Part shown: positions 1 through 6,105 of the stretch, piece after piece
Numbering within the stretch: the first letter of the stretch is position 1
Layout of the letters: every line of letters begins with the position of its first letter
Origin: Pseudomonadota bacterium
GTDB taxonomy: Bacteria > Pseudomonadota > Gammaproteobacteria > SZUA-229
Direction: 5' to 3'
Length of the DNA: 7,976 nucleotides
NCBI GenBank assembly: GCA_030673345.1
Contig: DAOVJH010000053.1
Span: 1-7,976, forward strand
Made by a program: the position numbers and the translations under genes
The notes under the pieces: generated by a model
What the model was told of the DNA's origin: nothing
Database searches by the model: none
What the model saw: only the letters and a program-made list of their open reading frames with translations

Positions 1-24
1 ATAATGGTGCTGGCTAAATGGGCA

Positions 25-127
25 CCCCTGCTTTTCAGGGGCGTAGCTGTTGTGGCGGCCTTTTCTGGGTACTCTTTTGGGCTGTAGCAAAAGAGTGCCT
101 CGCCAGTGGGGCGAGACCCACAAGGCC
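25..127. repeat. Structured intergenic element: hairpin plus three-way-junction fold
   Basis: Bases 1-329 hold no believable gene, but this part is dense in perfect inverted repeats. A hairpin pairs 25-30 with 36-41 (CCCCTG/CAGGGG, 5-base loop). Next comes a nested fold. The outer helix pairs 57-62 with 122-127 (GGCCTT/AAGGCC) and 66-70 with 116-120 (TGGGT/ACCCA). Inside it, 71-79 pairs with 88-96 (ACTCTTTTG/CAAAAGAGT, 8-base loop) and 99-104 pairs with 110-115 (CTCGCC/GGCGAG, 5-base loop). Only two bases are unpaired at the junction (97-98). All pairs are Watson-Crick and read directly from the sequence. From memory, similar 'ACTTTTCTTTTG-loop-CAAAAGAAAAGT plus GC hairpin' blocks are scattered between genes in many proteobacteria, so a dispersed repeat is my preferred reading. 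A structured RNA is the alternative. No flanking transposase is visible. Confidence 0.6.
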
Positions 128-193
128 TAACGAAAAATAGTCGTAAAGGTTGCTCAACCTAACCATAAATCAACCAGCTTCAGCTAAACCTGC

Positions 194-226
194 AAAAAGA
201 TCGCGGAACAAGGTTCCGCTCCTACA
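194..226 (-). terminator. REP-like palindrome with T-tract, likely terminator of bamE
   Basis: Read on the minus strand, GCGGAAC and GTTCCGC form a perfect 7-bp stem around a 3-base loop, followed within four bases by TTTTT (the A-run at 194-198 on the plus strand). This has the form of an intrinsic terminator and lies about 100 bases beyond the bamE stop codon on the same strand. The flanked palindrome (201-226, beginning TGTAGGAGCGG on the minus strand) resembles the short REP palindromes of pseudomonads and relatives. Its two halves recur at 4725-4737 and 4805-4816, so it belongs to a repeat family in this genome. Terminator function is inferred. Confidence 0.55.
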
Positions 227-329
227 AATAAGTGCATCGCCCTCGGGGAAAGGATCAATGCCTAACCAAAGGTACCAGGTAAATACCAAACACCAAAGTA
301 AAAATAGCGTAGCAAGAAAAGACTGCTAT

Positions 330-698
330 CTAAGGCTCAACATACTCAGAATCGTCAATCTTCACCAGCACATCATCTTCGAAGTACAGCGTCAATAACG
401 ATTTCCTTTCAAAACCTTTCTTTGGAATAAAACGGTAGATATAGTCCCAACGCTGATTATGGAAAGGGTCAGACAGCATCGGTGAGCCCATGATCTTGCG
501 AACTTCAGATTTTGTCATGCCGATGGAAATGCCTTCCAGCTGTTCCAGCTTTACCGTGTTTCCCTGCTGTAGATCCAGCTTATGCGCTTCCGGCAGCCAA
601 TCTACACAGCCACTGAGGGCTACGATGCAGCTGACTGCAAAAATTTGCAGTTTGAATCTTTCTAATGCCTGCCAAATGATAGTGGTTCTCAGTATCAT
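330..698 (-). CDS. bamE: Outer membrane protein assembly lipoprotein BamE (SmpA/OmlA)
   Basis: BamE is a small periplasmic-facing lipoprotein of the BAM complex, which folds beta-barrel proteins into the outer membrane. The protein from the ATG at 696-698 is 122 residues, close to the family's usual length. It has a basic N-terminus (R4, R14, K16), a hydrophobic run at about 17-28 and a lipobox L28-S29-G30-C31 that predicts lipid attachment at C31. The mature part carries BamE landmarks: QGN at 45-47, GMT at 60-62, GSPMLSDPF at 71-79 and W84, followed by strand-rich sequence to the C-terminus. A longer frame opens at a TTG (755), but that start falls inside the Fur box and adds 19 residues before the signal peptide, so I prefer the ATG. 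The n-region is rather long and no clear Shine-Dalgarno precedes the ATG. The gene diverges from fur; the stop is TAG at 330. Confidence 0.92.
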   Translation of the reverse strand: MILRTTIIWQALERFKLQIFAVSCIVALSGCVDWLPEAHKLDLQQGNTVKLEQLEGISIGMTKSEVRKIMGSPMLSDPFHNQRWDYIYRFIPKKGFERKSLLTLYFEDDVLVKIDDSEYVEP

Positions 699-749
699 AA
701 ACGTGTTTAAATGGTGTTGTCCTACGAAGGGACGAAATACTACCGTATA

Positions 750-769
750 TGACAATGATAATCAGTAGA
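750..769. promoter_or_regulatory. Fur box in the bamE-fur divergent spacer
   Basis: Bases 751-769 match the classical 19-bp Fur consensus (GATAATGATAATCATTATC) at 15 of 19 positions by my count. In the 7-1-7 description (TGATAAT-N-ATTATCA), bases 750-764 match 12 of 14. The site ends five bases before the fur start codon and lies about 50 bases upstream of the bamE ATG. Bound Fe-Fur should therefore block fur expression (autoregulation) and may also affect bamE. The site is seen directly; its function is inferred. I could not assign convincing -35/-10 pairs for either direction. Confidence 0.8.
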
Positions 770-774
770 AATTT

Positions 775-1185
775 ATGGAATCAAGTGATTTAAAAAAAGC
801 AGGGCTTAAGATTACGCTGCCACGAATGAAAATTCTGGAGTTCCTTGAAGCTTCCAAAGTGCGGCATCAGAGTGCAGAGGAAATCTACCGGTCTTTGCTT
901 GATGATGGTGAAGAAATCGGTCTGGCAACGGTCTACCGTGTATTGACACAGTTTGAAGCCGCCGGCCTGGTCGAGCGGCATCACTTTGAAAGTGGGCAGG
1001 CGGTCTTTGAGTTAAGCGAAAAAGGTCATCATGACCATATCGTCTGTGTTTCCTGCGGTAAGGTAGAAGAATTTTATGATGAGATGATAGAGAGCCGGCA
1101 ACGTGAGGTGGCGTCATCTCGAGGTTACGAAGTAACTGACCACAGCCTGACCTTGTACGGTAAATGTCCTGACTGTCAGGAGTAG
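775..1185 (+). CDS. fur: Ferric uptake regulator Fur
   Basis: Fur is a dimeric metal-dependent repressor that, loaded with Fe(II), binds Fur boxes and shuts off iron-uptake genes. The 136-residue product has the family's usual length. Residues 1-80 form the winged-helix DNA-binding domain, with the recognition-helix motif LATVYRVL at 50-57. The dimer/metal domain follows: E79, the cluster H85-H86-D87-H88, E99, E106 and H123 match the known metal ligands, with H31 in the N-terminal domain completing the site. Two CxxC pairs, C91/C94 and C131/C134, suit a structural zinc site. The KGHHDHIVCVSCGKVEEF stretch (83-100) marks true Fur rather than Zur or PerR, although paralogue assignment from sequence alone is never absolute. 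The start is the ATG just after the Fur box; only a weak purine tract precedes it. It is divergent to bamE. Confidence 0.95.
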   Translation: MESSDLKKAGLKITLPRMKILEFLEASKVRHQSAEEIYRSLLDDGEEIGLATVYRVLTQFEAAGLVERHHFESGQAVFELSEKGHHDHIVCVSCGKVEEFYDEMIESRQREVASSRGYEVTDHSLTLYGKCPDCQE

Positions 1186-1193
1186 ACCCATAG

Positions 1194-1215
1194 ATCGGCT
1201 GTCTTACAGACCGAT
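1194..1215 (+). terminator. Hairpin just after fur, possible 3'-end structure
   Basis: ATCGG (1194-1198) pairs with CCGAT (1211-1215) and CTGT (1199-1202) with ACAG (1206-1209), giving nine pairs, one bulged A and a CTT loop, starting eight bases after the fur stop. No T-run follows directly, so it is not a textbook intrinsic terminator. A weaker stem further on (CCGC 1243-1246 / GCGG 1253-1256) is followed by a T-rich tract at about 1265-1277, which may be the actual end. The spacer 1186-1383 shows no gene. Confidence 0.4.
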
Positions 1216-1283
1216 TGCGCTGATATCTGCTGAGCTAAGAATCCGCCTTTAAGCGGGTAAATTATCTTTTTTATTTTCGTAAA

Positions 1284-1299
1284 CAGGCAGCTCTGCCTG
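1284..1299. repeat. Perfect palindrome upstream of relA
   Basis: CAGGCAG (1284-1290) and CTGCCTG (1293-1299) are perfect inverted copies two bases apart, so a hairpin would form with at least six pairs. It lies 85-100 bases upstream of relA and just after the T-rich tract that may end fur transcription. It could be a protein-binding site or a leader hairpin; nothing in the sequence decides between them. Confidence 0.35.
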
Positions 1300-1326
1300 A
1301 GGTACTTCAGCCAAATAAACCATTTT

Positions 1327-1356
1327 TTGAACTAAACTCGATGTTCAACTTACTAA
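1327..1356 (+). promoter_or_regulatory. Possible relA promoter overlapped by an inverted repeat
   Basis: TTGAAC (1327-1332) resembles a -35 box, and TACTAA (1351-1356) is a poor -10 match 18 bases further on. The -35 candidate is also the left arm of an inverted repeat TTGAAC-N10-GTTCAA (1327-1348), as an operator might be. The leader to the relA ATG would then be about 20 bases. This is a weak call resting on motif resemblance only. Confidence 0.25.
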
Positions 1357-1383
1357 TTAATCACCAATAGATTTCATCTTTCA

Positions 1384-3564
1384 ATGAAAAAAACGCGTGA
1401 ATTTAATCAGGTAACCAAAGATTTCACTATTGATCAATATTTGCATCAACTGGTGGGTGTCGACGTGGACGAGGACAGTTTACTGCGCCACGCCTGTGAC
1501 CTGGTCTGGAATTTTCCAGCCGAAGGTTCGATGCCAAACAGCCTGGATGTCGCCTTATTGCTGAGTGAACTGGGTTCAGATGAAACCACATTGATCGTCG
1601 CACTGTTAAGCAGTACACATTTGATGGCCGAAATCGATGTGGACGAGATAGAACGTATTTTTGGCAGTGAGATTATGCGCCTGGTGAACAGTGTCATACA
1701 GCTGCACGAGTTTCATGGTGAGCGTGATGAATCATCGCCTGAACAGGTCGAACGTTTACGCCGCATGCTGTTGTCCATGGTCGACGATATCCGTGCTGTA
1801 TTGATAAAGCTTGCTTTTCGGGTGCAACGTTTAAGACAGCTAAAACTTGCGCCGGAAAACGAACAGCAGGAGATCGCCCGGGAAAGTCTGGATATCTTTG
1901 CTCCGATCGCTAATCGTCTGGGTATCGGTCAGCTGAAATGGGAGCTTGAAGATCTGGCTTTCCGCTATCTTGAACCGGGTACCTATAAGCATATCGCGCA
2001 AGATCTTGATGGCAAGATCGAAGATCGTGAGCAGTTTATCGTCGAAGTCGTCGATAAGATAAAGCAGATAGCAGAAAAGGATGGTATCTCAGCTGAGATC
2101 TACGGTCGTCCGAAACACATCTACAGCATATGGAAGAAGATGACATCAAAGAGCCGCAGTTTTGATGAGCTGTTCGATGTACGCGCAGTGCGTGTCGTGG
2201 TTGATAATATCGCTGAATGTTACGTCATGTTGGGGCTCGTGCATGCGCAGTGGCGGCACATCAATAAAGAGTTTGATGATTATATCGCTAACCCGAAAGA
2301 AAACGGTTATCAGTCATTACACACAGCCGTCTATGGACCACGCGGTAAACCGGTCGAGATCCAGATACGCACCGAACAGATGCATGAGTTTGCAGAGTTT
2401 GGTGTGGCCGCACACTGGCGCTATAAAGAAACCGGCGGCGGCAATGCCAGGATGCAGCTTGGCATCGATTCTCTACGAAAATTGCTTGATACGACGAAGA
2501 GTAATGATGAAGAACTGCTGGAGAGTTTCCATTCGGAGATGTTTCATGACCGGGTTTATGTTTTAACACCCGAAGGCCGGGTTATCGATCTGCCGGAAGG
2601 CGGAACCCCCATCGATTTTGCGTATGCGGTACATACTGAAATAGGCCATCGTTGCCGTGGTGCAAAAGTTAACAGCCGCATCGTTCAATTGACTTACCCG
2701 TTAAAAAACGGTGAACGTGTAGAGATTCTGACGACGAAAGAAGCCGCGCCTAGACGTGACTGGATGATCTCGCATCTGGGATTTATTAAAACATCGCGTG
2801 CCAGAAACCGTATCCGTAGCTGGTTTCGCAGGCAGGATAAGGAAAAAAATTATCTCGAAGGTAAAGCCCTGTGTGATCGTGAGCTGAAACGCCATGGCAT
2901 AAAGCCTGATATTTCAAAAGTGGTAGAGCATTTCAAGCTTGAGTCGTCTGATGATCTTTATATCCAACTGGGGCGCGGCGATATAAGCATAGCGCAGATA
3001 GCAGCCATGCTGCATGAATACAATGAGGAGCAGGAAAAGAAAGACAGCATCCCGTTGCAGGCGACACCACGATTTAAAGCAGCCAAAAAATCCAGCAGCA
3101 GTGTCAATGTCTTAGGTGTCGGTAATCTGCTGACGACTATCGCCAATTGCTGTATGCCCGTACCGCATGATGATATCGTTGGATTTATCACCAAGGACAG
3201 GGGTGTGAGTGTGCATCGGACTGACTGTAATAATATTCTTCACCTGAAAGAAAAAGACCAGACACGTCTGATCGAGGTGGAGTGGGGTGATACTGAAACG
3301 CAGAATTACCCGGTTAATATTTTGATCGAGGCAAATGATCGACATGGTCTTTTGAGTGATATCACCAGCTTGCTGTCAGAAGACAAGGTGAACGTCATCG
3401 CAGTCAACACCATGTCTAATAAAAAAGAACAGACGGCACGTATGGCAGTGACCATCGAAATCCGTGATCTGCAGCAACTAACAAGGATAATGGATAAGAT
3501 CTCACATCTAAGAAATGTACTCGATGTATCACGTGGTGCCAATGGCGATGTCACGTCACAGTAA
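1384..3564 (+). CDS. relA: GTP pyrophosphokinase RelA, (p)ppGpp synthetase I
   Basis: RelA makes pppGpp/ppGpp from ATP and GTP/GDP on stalled ribosomes and so triggers the stringent response. The protein has 726 residues, about the size of gammaproteobacterial RelA. Domains in order: a degenerate hydrolase (pseudo-HD) domain at about 20-195; the synthetase at about 235-345, with GRPKH at 241-245, the acidic EFDD at 296-299, NGYQSLH at 307-313 and EIQIRT at 325-330; TGS from about 389 to 450; a helical region; a zinc-finger domain with C589, C590, H611 and C615; and a C-terminal ACT domain from about 643. Two features separate it from bifunctional SpoT/Rel. The HDxxED motif is replaced by SSTHLMAE (76-83) and the LADRLHNMR-type motif by LAFRVQRLR (143-151), so hydrolysis should be lost. 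The EXDD form, rather than RXKD, is the monofunctional type. A SpoT is therefore expected elsewhere in the genome. No Shine-Dalgarno is evident before the ATG, but it is the first start in frame after a stop. Confidence 0.95.
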   Translation: MKKTREFNQVTKDFTIDQYLHQLVGVDVDEDSLLRHACDLVWNFPAEGSMPNSLDVALLLSELGSDETTLIVALLSSTHLMAEIDVDEIERIFGSEIMRLVNSVIQLHEFHGERDESSPEQVERLRRMLLSMVDDIRAVLIKLAFRVQRLRQLKLAPENEQQEIARESLDIFAPIANRLGIGQLKWELEDLAFRYLEPGTYKHIAQDLDGKIEDREQFIVEVVDKIKQIAEKDGISAEIYGRPKHIYSIWKKMTSKSRSFDELFDVRAVRVVVDNIAECYVMLGLVHAQWRHINKEFDDYIANPKENGYQSLHTAVYGPRGKPVEIQIRTEQMHEFAEFGVAAHWRYKETGGGNARMQLGIDSLRKLLDTTKSNDEELLESFHSEMFHDRVYVLTPEGRVIDLPEGGTPIDFAYAVHTEIGHRCRGAKVNSRIVQLTYPLKNGERVEILTTKEAAPRRDWMISHLGFIKTSRARNRIRSWFRRQDKEKNYLEGKALCDRELKRHGIKPDISKVVEHFKLESSDDLYIQLGRGDISIAQIAAMLHEYNEEQEKKDSIPLQATPRFKAAKKSSSSVNVLGVGNLLTTIANCCMPVPHDDIVGFITKDRGVSVHRTDCNNILHLKEKDQTRLIEVEWGDTETQNYPVNILIEANDRHGLLSDITSLLSEDKVNVIAVNTMSNKKEQTARMAVTIEIRDLQQLTRIMDKISHLRNVLDVSRGANGDVTSQ

Positions 3565-3650
3565 GTCCTTCCGTAAGTTATAGGATCCGGTACGGTGAAA
3601 CAGCGGGATATGTTGTAAAATTTATTCGTAGAGTTGAGCAGGTAAAACTA

Positions 3651-4688
3651 ATGAAAGCCTTAGTAAAAAAATACCCAAAGCAAGGCATATGGATGGAAGA
3701 CGTACCGTTGCCAGAGATCGGCAATAACGACGTGCTGATCAAGATCCATAAAACAGCGATCTGTGGAACCGATATACATATTTATAACTGGGATGAATGG
3801 TCGCAGAAAACGATCCCTATACCCATGACTATCGGCCATGAATTTGCGGGTGAGATCGCTGAGATGGGATCGAATGTTACCGGCCTTGAGATCGGTGATA
3901 TCGTCTCTGGTGAAGGGCATATCGTCTGTGAGCGTTGTCGTAACTGTTTGGCTGGACGGCGCCACCTGTGCCCGAACACCATCGGTGTCGGTGTTAATCG
4001 CACGGGTGCATTCGCCGAGTATCTGTCGATTCCTGCAAAAAATGTTTATCGCCCAAGTCGCGCCATGTCGACAGATCTTTTAGCTGTTTTTGATCCTTTT
4101 GGAAATGCGGTTCATACCGCTCTGTCATTTAACATGGTCGGCGAAGATGTACTGATCACTGGTGCTGGTCCTATCGGTATCATGGCGGCGATGGTTGCAT
4201 CGCATAGTGGCGCACGGAACATCGTGATTACAGATCTGAATCAATATCGATTAGATCTGGCTAAAAAGATCGTGCCTAAAGTTATTCCATTGAATGTAAA
4301 TGATGGACCAATCAGCAGAGACTTAATGCATGAATTAGGTATCTTCGAAGGATTCGATGTCGGCCTGGAAATGTCGGGTTCGCCGCATGCATTTAAAGAC
4401 ATGCTCAGTCTGATGATCAACGGCGGCAGTATAGCGATGCTGGCTATCATGCCTGATGGTACCGGTATCGACTGGAACCAGGTGGTTTTTAAAGGTCTGT
4501 TTATTAAGGGTATCTATGGCCGTGAGATATTTGAGACATGGTACAAGGGCACGATGATGGTACAGAGTGGAATCCCTTTAGAGAAAATCATTACCCATCA
4601 CTTTCACTATACTGATTTCCAGCAGGGCTTTGATGTGATGCGTTCGGGAAATTCAGGTAAGGTCATCCTCAACTGGTTGGATGAGTGA
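3651..4688 (+). CDS. tdh: L-threonine 3-dehydrogenase
   Basis: Tdh is a cytosolic zinc enzyme that oxidises L-threonine with NAD+ to 2-amino-3-ketobutyrate, the first step of the threonine-to-glycine route. The 345 residues align nearly end to end with my recollection of the 341-residue E. coli enzyme. The N-terminal medium-chain-dehydrogenase fold carries the catalytic zinc ligands C38, H63 and E64 and the structural zinc cysteines C93, C96, C99 and C107. The Rossmann part has GAGPIG at 171-176, and D195, ending the next strand, should bind the NAD ribose. [14 protein letters not shown] (147-160) and FIKGIYGRE are family-typical stretches. An AGGT about seven bases before the ATG supports the start. 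The 86-base spacer after relA holds only a weak promoter candidate (TAAAAT at 3616-3621), so co-transcription with relA is open. kbl, next on the same strand, acts on its product; in E. coli the order is kbl-tdh. Confidence 0.96.
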   Translation: MKALVKKYPKQGIWMEDVPLPEIGNNDVLIKIHKTAICGTDIHIYNWDEWSQKTIPIPMTIGHEFAGEIAEMGSNVTGLEIGDIVSGEGHIVCERCRNCLAGRRHLCPNTIGVGVNRTGAFAEYLSIPAKNVYRPSRAMSTDLLAVFDPFGNAVHTALSFNMVGEDVLITGAGPIGIMAAMVASHSGARNIVITDLNQYRLDLAKKIVPKVIPLNVNDGPISRDLMHELGIFEGFDVGLEMSGSPHAFKDMLSLMINGGSIAMLAIMPDGTGIDWNQVVFKGLFIKGIYGREIFETWYKGTMMVQSGIPLEKIITHHFHYTDFQQGFDVMRSGNSGKVILNWLDE

Positions 4689-4696
4689 AAATAACG

Positions 4697-4729
4697 ATGA
4701 GTTTTAAAAGTGCAAAAGAAACACTGTAA
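4697..4729 (+). pseudogene. Truncated duplicate of the kbl 5' end (10-codon relic or leader ORF)
   Basis: Eight bases after the tdh stop, an ATG opens a reading frame of MSFKSAKETL followed by TAA. The true kbl, 186 bases downstream, begins [10 protein letters not shown]. The first 30 bases match at 26 positions. All four differences fall in two codons, and both swap serine and threonine (AGT/ACG, ACA/AGC). The stop codon overlaps the left edge of the repeat element at 4725. The tight spacing to tdh suggests this was once the kbl start of a compact tdh-kbl operon, later separated from the gene body. A translated leader peptide is the alternative. The duplication is directly visible; its origin is inferred. 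Confidence 0.75.
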
Positions 4730-4824
4730 GAGCGGAAAAAACTGCCTGCAACAGTTTTTCACGTAAGCCCTGAAAGGGTGAAGCATAGGGACATGCTGAA
4801 TAATCTTGTTCCGCGATATTTTTT
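4725..4824 (+). repeat. Split REP-like element with internal hairpins between tdh and kbl
   Basis: The left end 4725-4737 (TGTAAGAGCGGAA) and right end 4805-4816 (CTTGTTCCGCGA) match the two halves of the 26-base palindrome at 201-226 (minus strand) at 24 of 25 positions. The single central C is replaced by 67 bases. GCGGAA (4732-4737) can pair with TTCCGC (4809-4814) to close the whole element. Inside are three hairpins: 4737-4744 with 4752-4759 (8 bp, sharing base 4737 with the closing stem), 4768-4771 with 4775-4778, and 4782-4786 with 4793-4797. Six T residues follow at 4819-4824, as the T-tract follows the intact copy. It may therefore act as a terminator or attenuator between tdh and kbl, or be a small mobile repeat. 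No protein is encoded. Confidence 0.6.
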
Positions 4825-4841
4825 AGATAATGGTATACCTG

Positions 4842-4857
4842 GCTGAAGAGCTGAAGA
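4842..4857 (+). repeat. Tandem 8-bp direct repeat in the kbl leader
   Basis: GCTGAAGA occurs twice head to tail, 26 bases before the kbl start codon. It may be slippage or a junction scar left when the preceding element arrived. No function is evident. Confidence 0.4.
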
Positions 4858-4882
4858 ATTAATAGAAAAAACAGAGCTAATA

Positions 4883-6076
4883 ATGAGTTTTAAAACGGCA
4901 AAAGAAAGCCTGGCAAAAGATCTGGCTGAAATAAAAGAAGCAGGTTTATGGAAAACCGAGCGCGTGATCGCGTCTGAACAGAAAAATGATATTACCCTTG
5001 CTGACGGCAGTGAAGTCATTAACATGTGCGCCAATAATTACCTGGGTCTGGCAAATAATCCTGAGGTCATACAGGCGGCAAAAGACAGCTATGACCATTG
5101 GGGTTTTGGGCTTTCTTCAGTACGTTTCATTTGTGGCACACAGATCATCCATAAAACACTCGAAGGTAAAGTAACAGAATTTTTGGGGATGGAAGATACT
5201 ATCCTCTACGCGGCCTGTTTTGATGCCAATACCGGACTGTTCGAAACGATCCTGACGAATGAAGATGCAGTGATTTCAGATGAGCTGAATCATGCCTCTA
5301 TTATCGACGGCGTACGCCTGTGTAAAGCAGCGCGTTTTCGTTACAAGAATAATGATATGCAGGACCTGGAAGTAAAGCTGAAAGAAGCGAGGGCCGGCGG
5401 TGCACGCCGAATCCTGATTACCACGGACGGCGTTTTTTCGATGGATGGCACTATCGCTCAGCTGGATAAGATCTGCGACCTGGCAGATAAGTATGATGCC
5501 ATGGTACATCATGATGACTGTCATGCCGTCGGCTTTATGGGAAAAACCGGCCGGGGTATTCATGAATACTGCGGTGTGATGGATCGTGTGGATATTATTA
5601 CTGGCACTTTTGGCAAAGCACTGGGCGGTGCTTCTGGTGGTTACACATCGGGTCGTCAGGAGATCATCGACATGTTACGTCAGCGCTCGCGGCCCTATTT
5701 ATTTTCAAACACCGTCGCTCCGGCTATTTGTGCAGCGACCATCAAGGTGCTTGAGATGCTCACAAGCTCGACACAACTGCGTGACCACCTGCAGGAAAAT
5801 ACACACTATTTTAGAAAAGGCATGCGTGCTGCAGGTTTTGAAGTCGATGAAGGTGACCATCCCATCGTACCCGTAATGTTAGGTGATGCTGTGCTGGCGC
5901 AGAAGATGTCGAATAAATTATTGGAACGTGGTGTTTATGCTATCGGTTTCTTCTTCCCGGTGGTGGCAAAAGGCAAGGCAAGAATCCGCACTCAAATTTC
6001 TGCTGCGCATACCAGAGAAGATCTGGATACTGCCATCAGTGCGTTTGCAGCAACGTATGCTGAACTGGCTGGCTGA
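4883..6076 (+). CDS. kbl: 2-amino-3-ketobutyrate CoA ligase (glycine C-acetyltransferase)
   Basis: Kbl is a PLP enzyme of the alpha-oxoamine synthase family that splits 2-amino-3-ketobutyrate with CoA into glycine and acetyl-CoA, completing the threonine breakdown begun by Tdh. The 397 residues match my recollection of the 398-residue E. coli protein across the length. Landmarks are [14 protein letters not shown] near the N-terminus, SVRFICGTQ, the NHASIIDG motif with the PLP-stacking H137, and the PLP-pyridine site D211-D212-C213-H214. [12 protein letters not shown] follows with the Schiff-base lysine K245, then RPYLFSN, and near the C-terminus [11 protein letters not shown]. The position between D212 and H214 is Cys where E. 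coli Kbl has Ser. The leader after tdh is long (194 bases) and contains a duplicated kbl start and a hairpin-rich element, so coupling to tdh is probably altered. Only a weak AGAG sits upstream of the ATG. It converges on the mscS-like gene with a 29-base gap and no clear shared terminator. Confidence 0.96.
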   Translation: MSFKTAKESLAKDLAEIKEAGLWKTERVIASEQKNDITLADGSEVINMCANNYLGLANNPEVIQAAKDSYDHWGFGLSSVRFICGTQIIHKTLEGKVTEFLGMEDTILYAACFDANTGLFETILTNEDAVISDELNHASIIDGVRLCKAARFRYKNNDMQDLEVKLKEARAGGARRILITTDGVFSMDGTIAQLDKICDLADKYDAMVHHDDCHAVGFMGKTGRGIHEYCGVMDRVDIITGTFGKALGGASGGYTSGRQEIIDMLRQRSRPYLFSNTVAPAICAATIKVLEMLTSSTQLRDHLQENTHYFRKGMRAAGFEVDEGDHPIVPVMLGDAVLAQKMSNKLLERGVYAIGFFFPVVAKGKARIRTQISAAHTREDLDTAISAFAATYAELAG

Positions 6077-6105
6077 AGGTGTTCTTAAAGCCTTAAAATA
6101 ATGTT

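Noticed and set aside
150..398. Plus-strand open frame of 82 codons at the left edge
   Set aside because: It reads through the REP-like palindrome, runs antisense into the end of bamE, has no ribosome site or family resemblance, and its composition looks random.
717..746. Sigma-70 promoter for fur (TTGTCC with TACCGT, 18-base gap)
   Set aside because: Too few consensus matches in the -10 candidate to support a call, although a promoter must lie near here.
699..755. Upstream TTG start extending bamE by 19 residues
   Set aside because: The TTG lies in the Fur box and would bury the signal peptide behind a long N-terminal tail; the ATG at 698 gives an ordinary lipoprotein length.
490..768. Plus-strand frame antisense to bamE
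   Set aside because: Shadow of a well-supported lipoprotein gene; it would also run through the Fur box.
2162..2566. 134-codon frame within relA in another frame
   Set aside because: It overlaps the conserved synthetase domain and has no recognisable motif.
4806..4831. Promoter for kbl (TTGTTC and GATAAT)
   Set aside because: The spacing is only 14 bases and the -35 candidate is part of the repeat element, so the motif match is probably coincidental.
6077..6105. Shared terminator between convergent kbl and the mscS-like gene
   Set aside because: The 29-base gap is A/T-rich but I find no stem worth calling; termination may occur within the opposing gene or be Rho-dependent.
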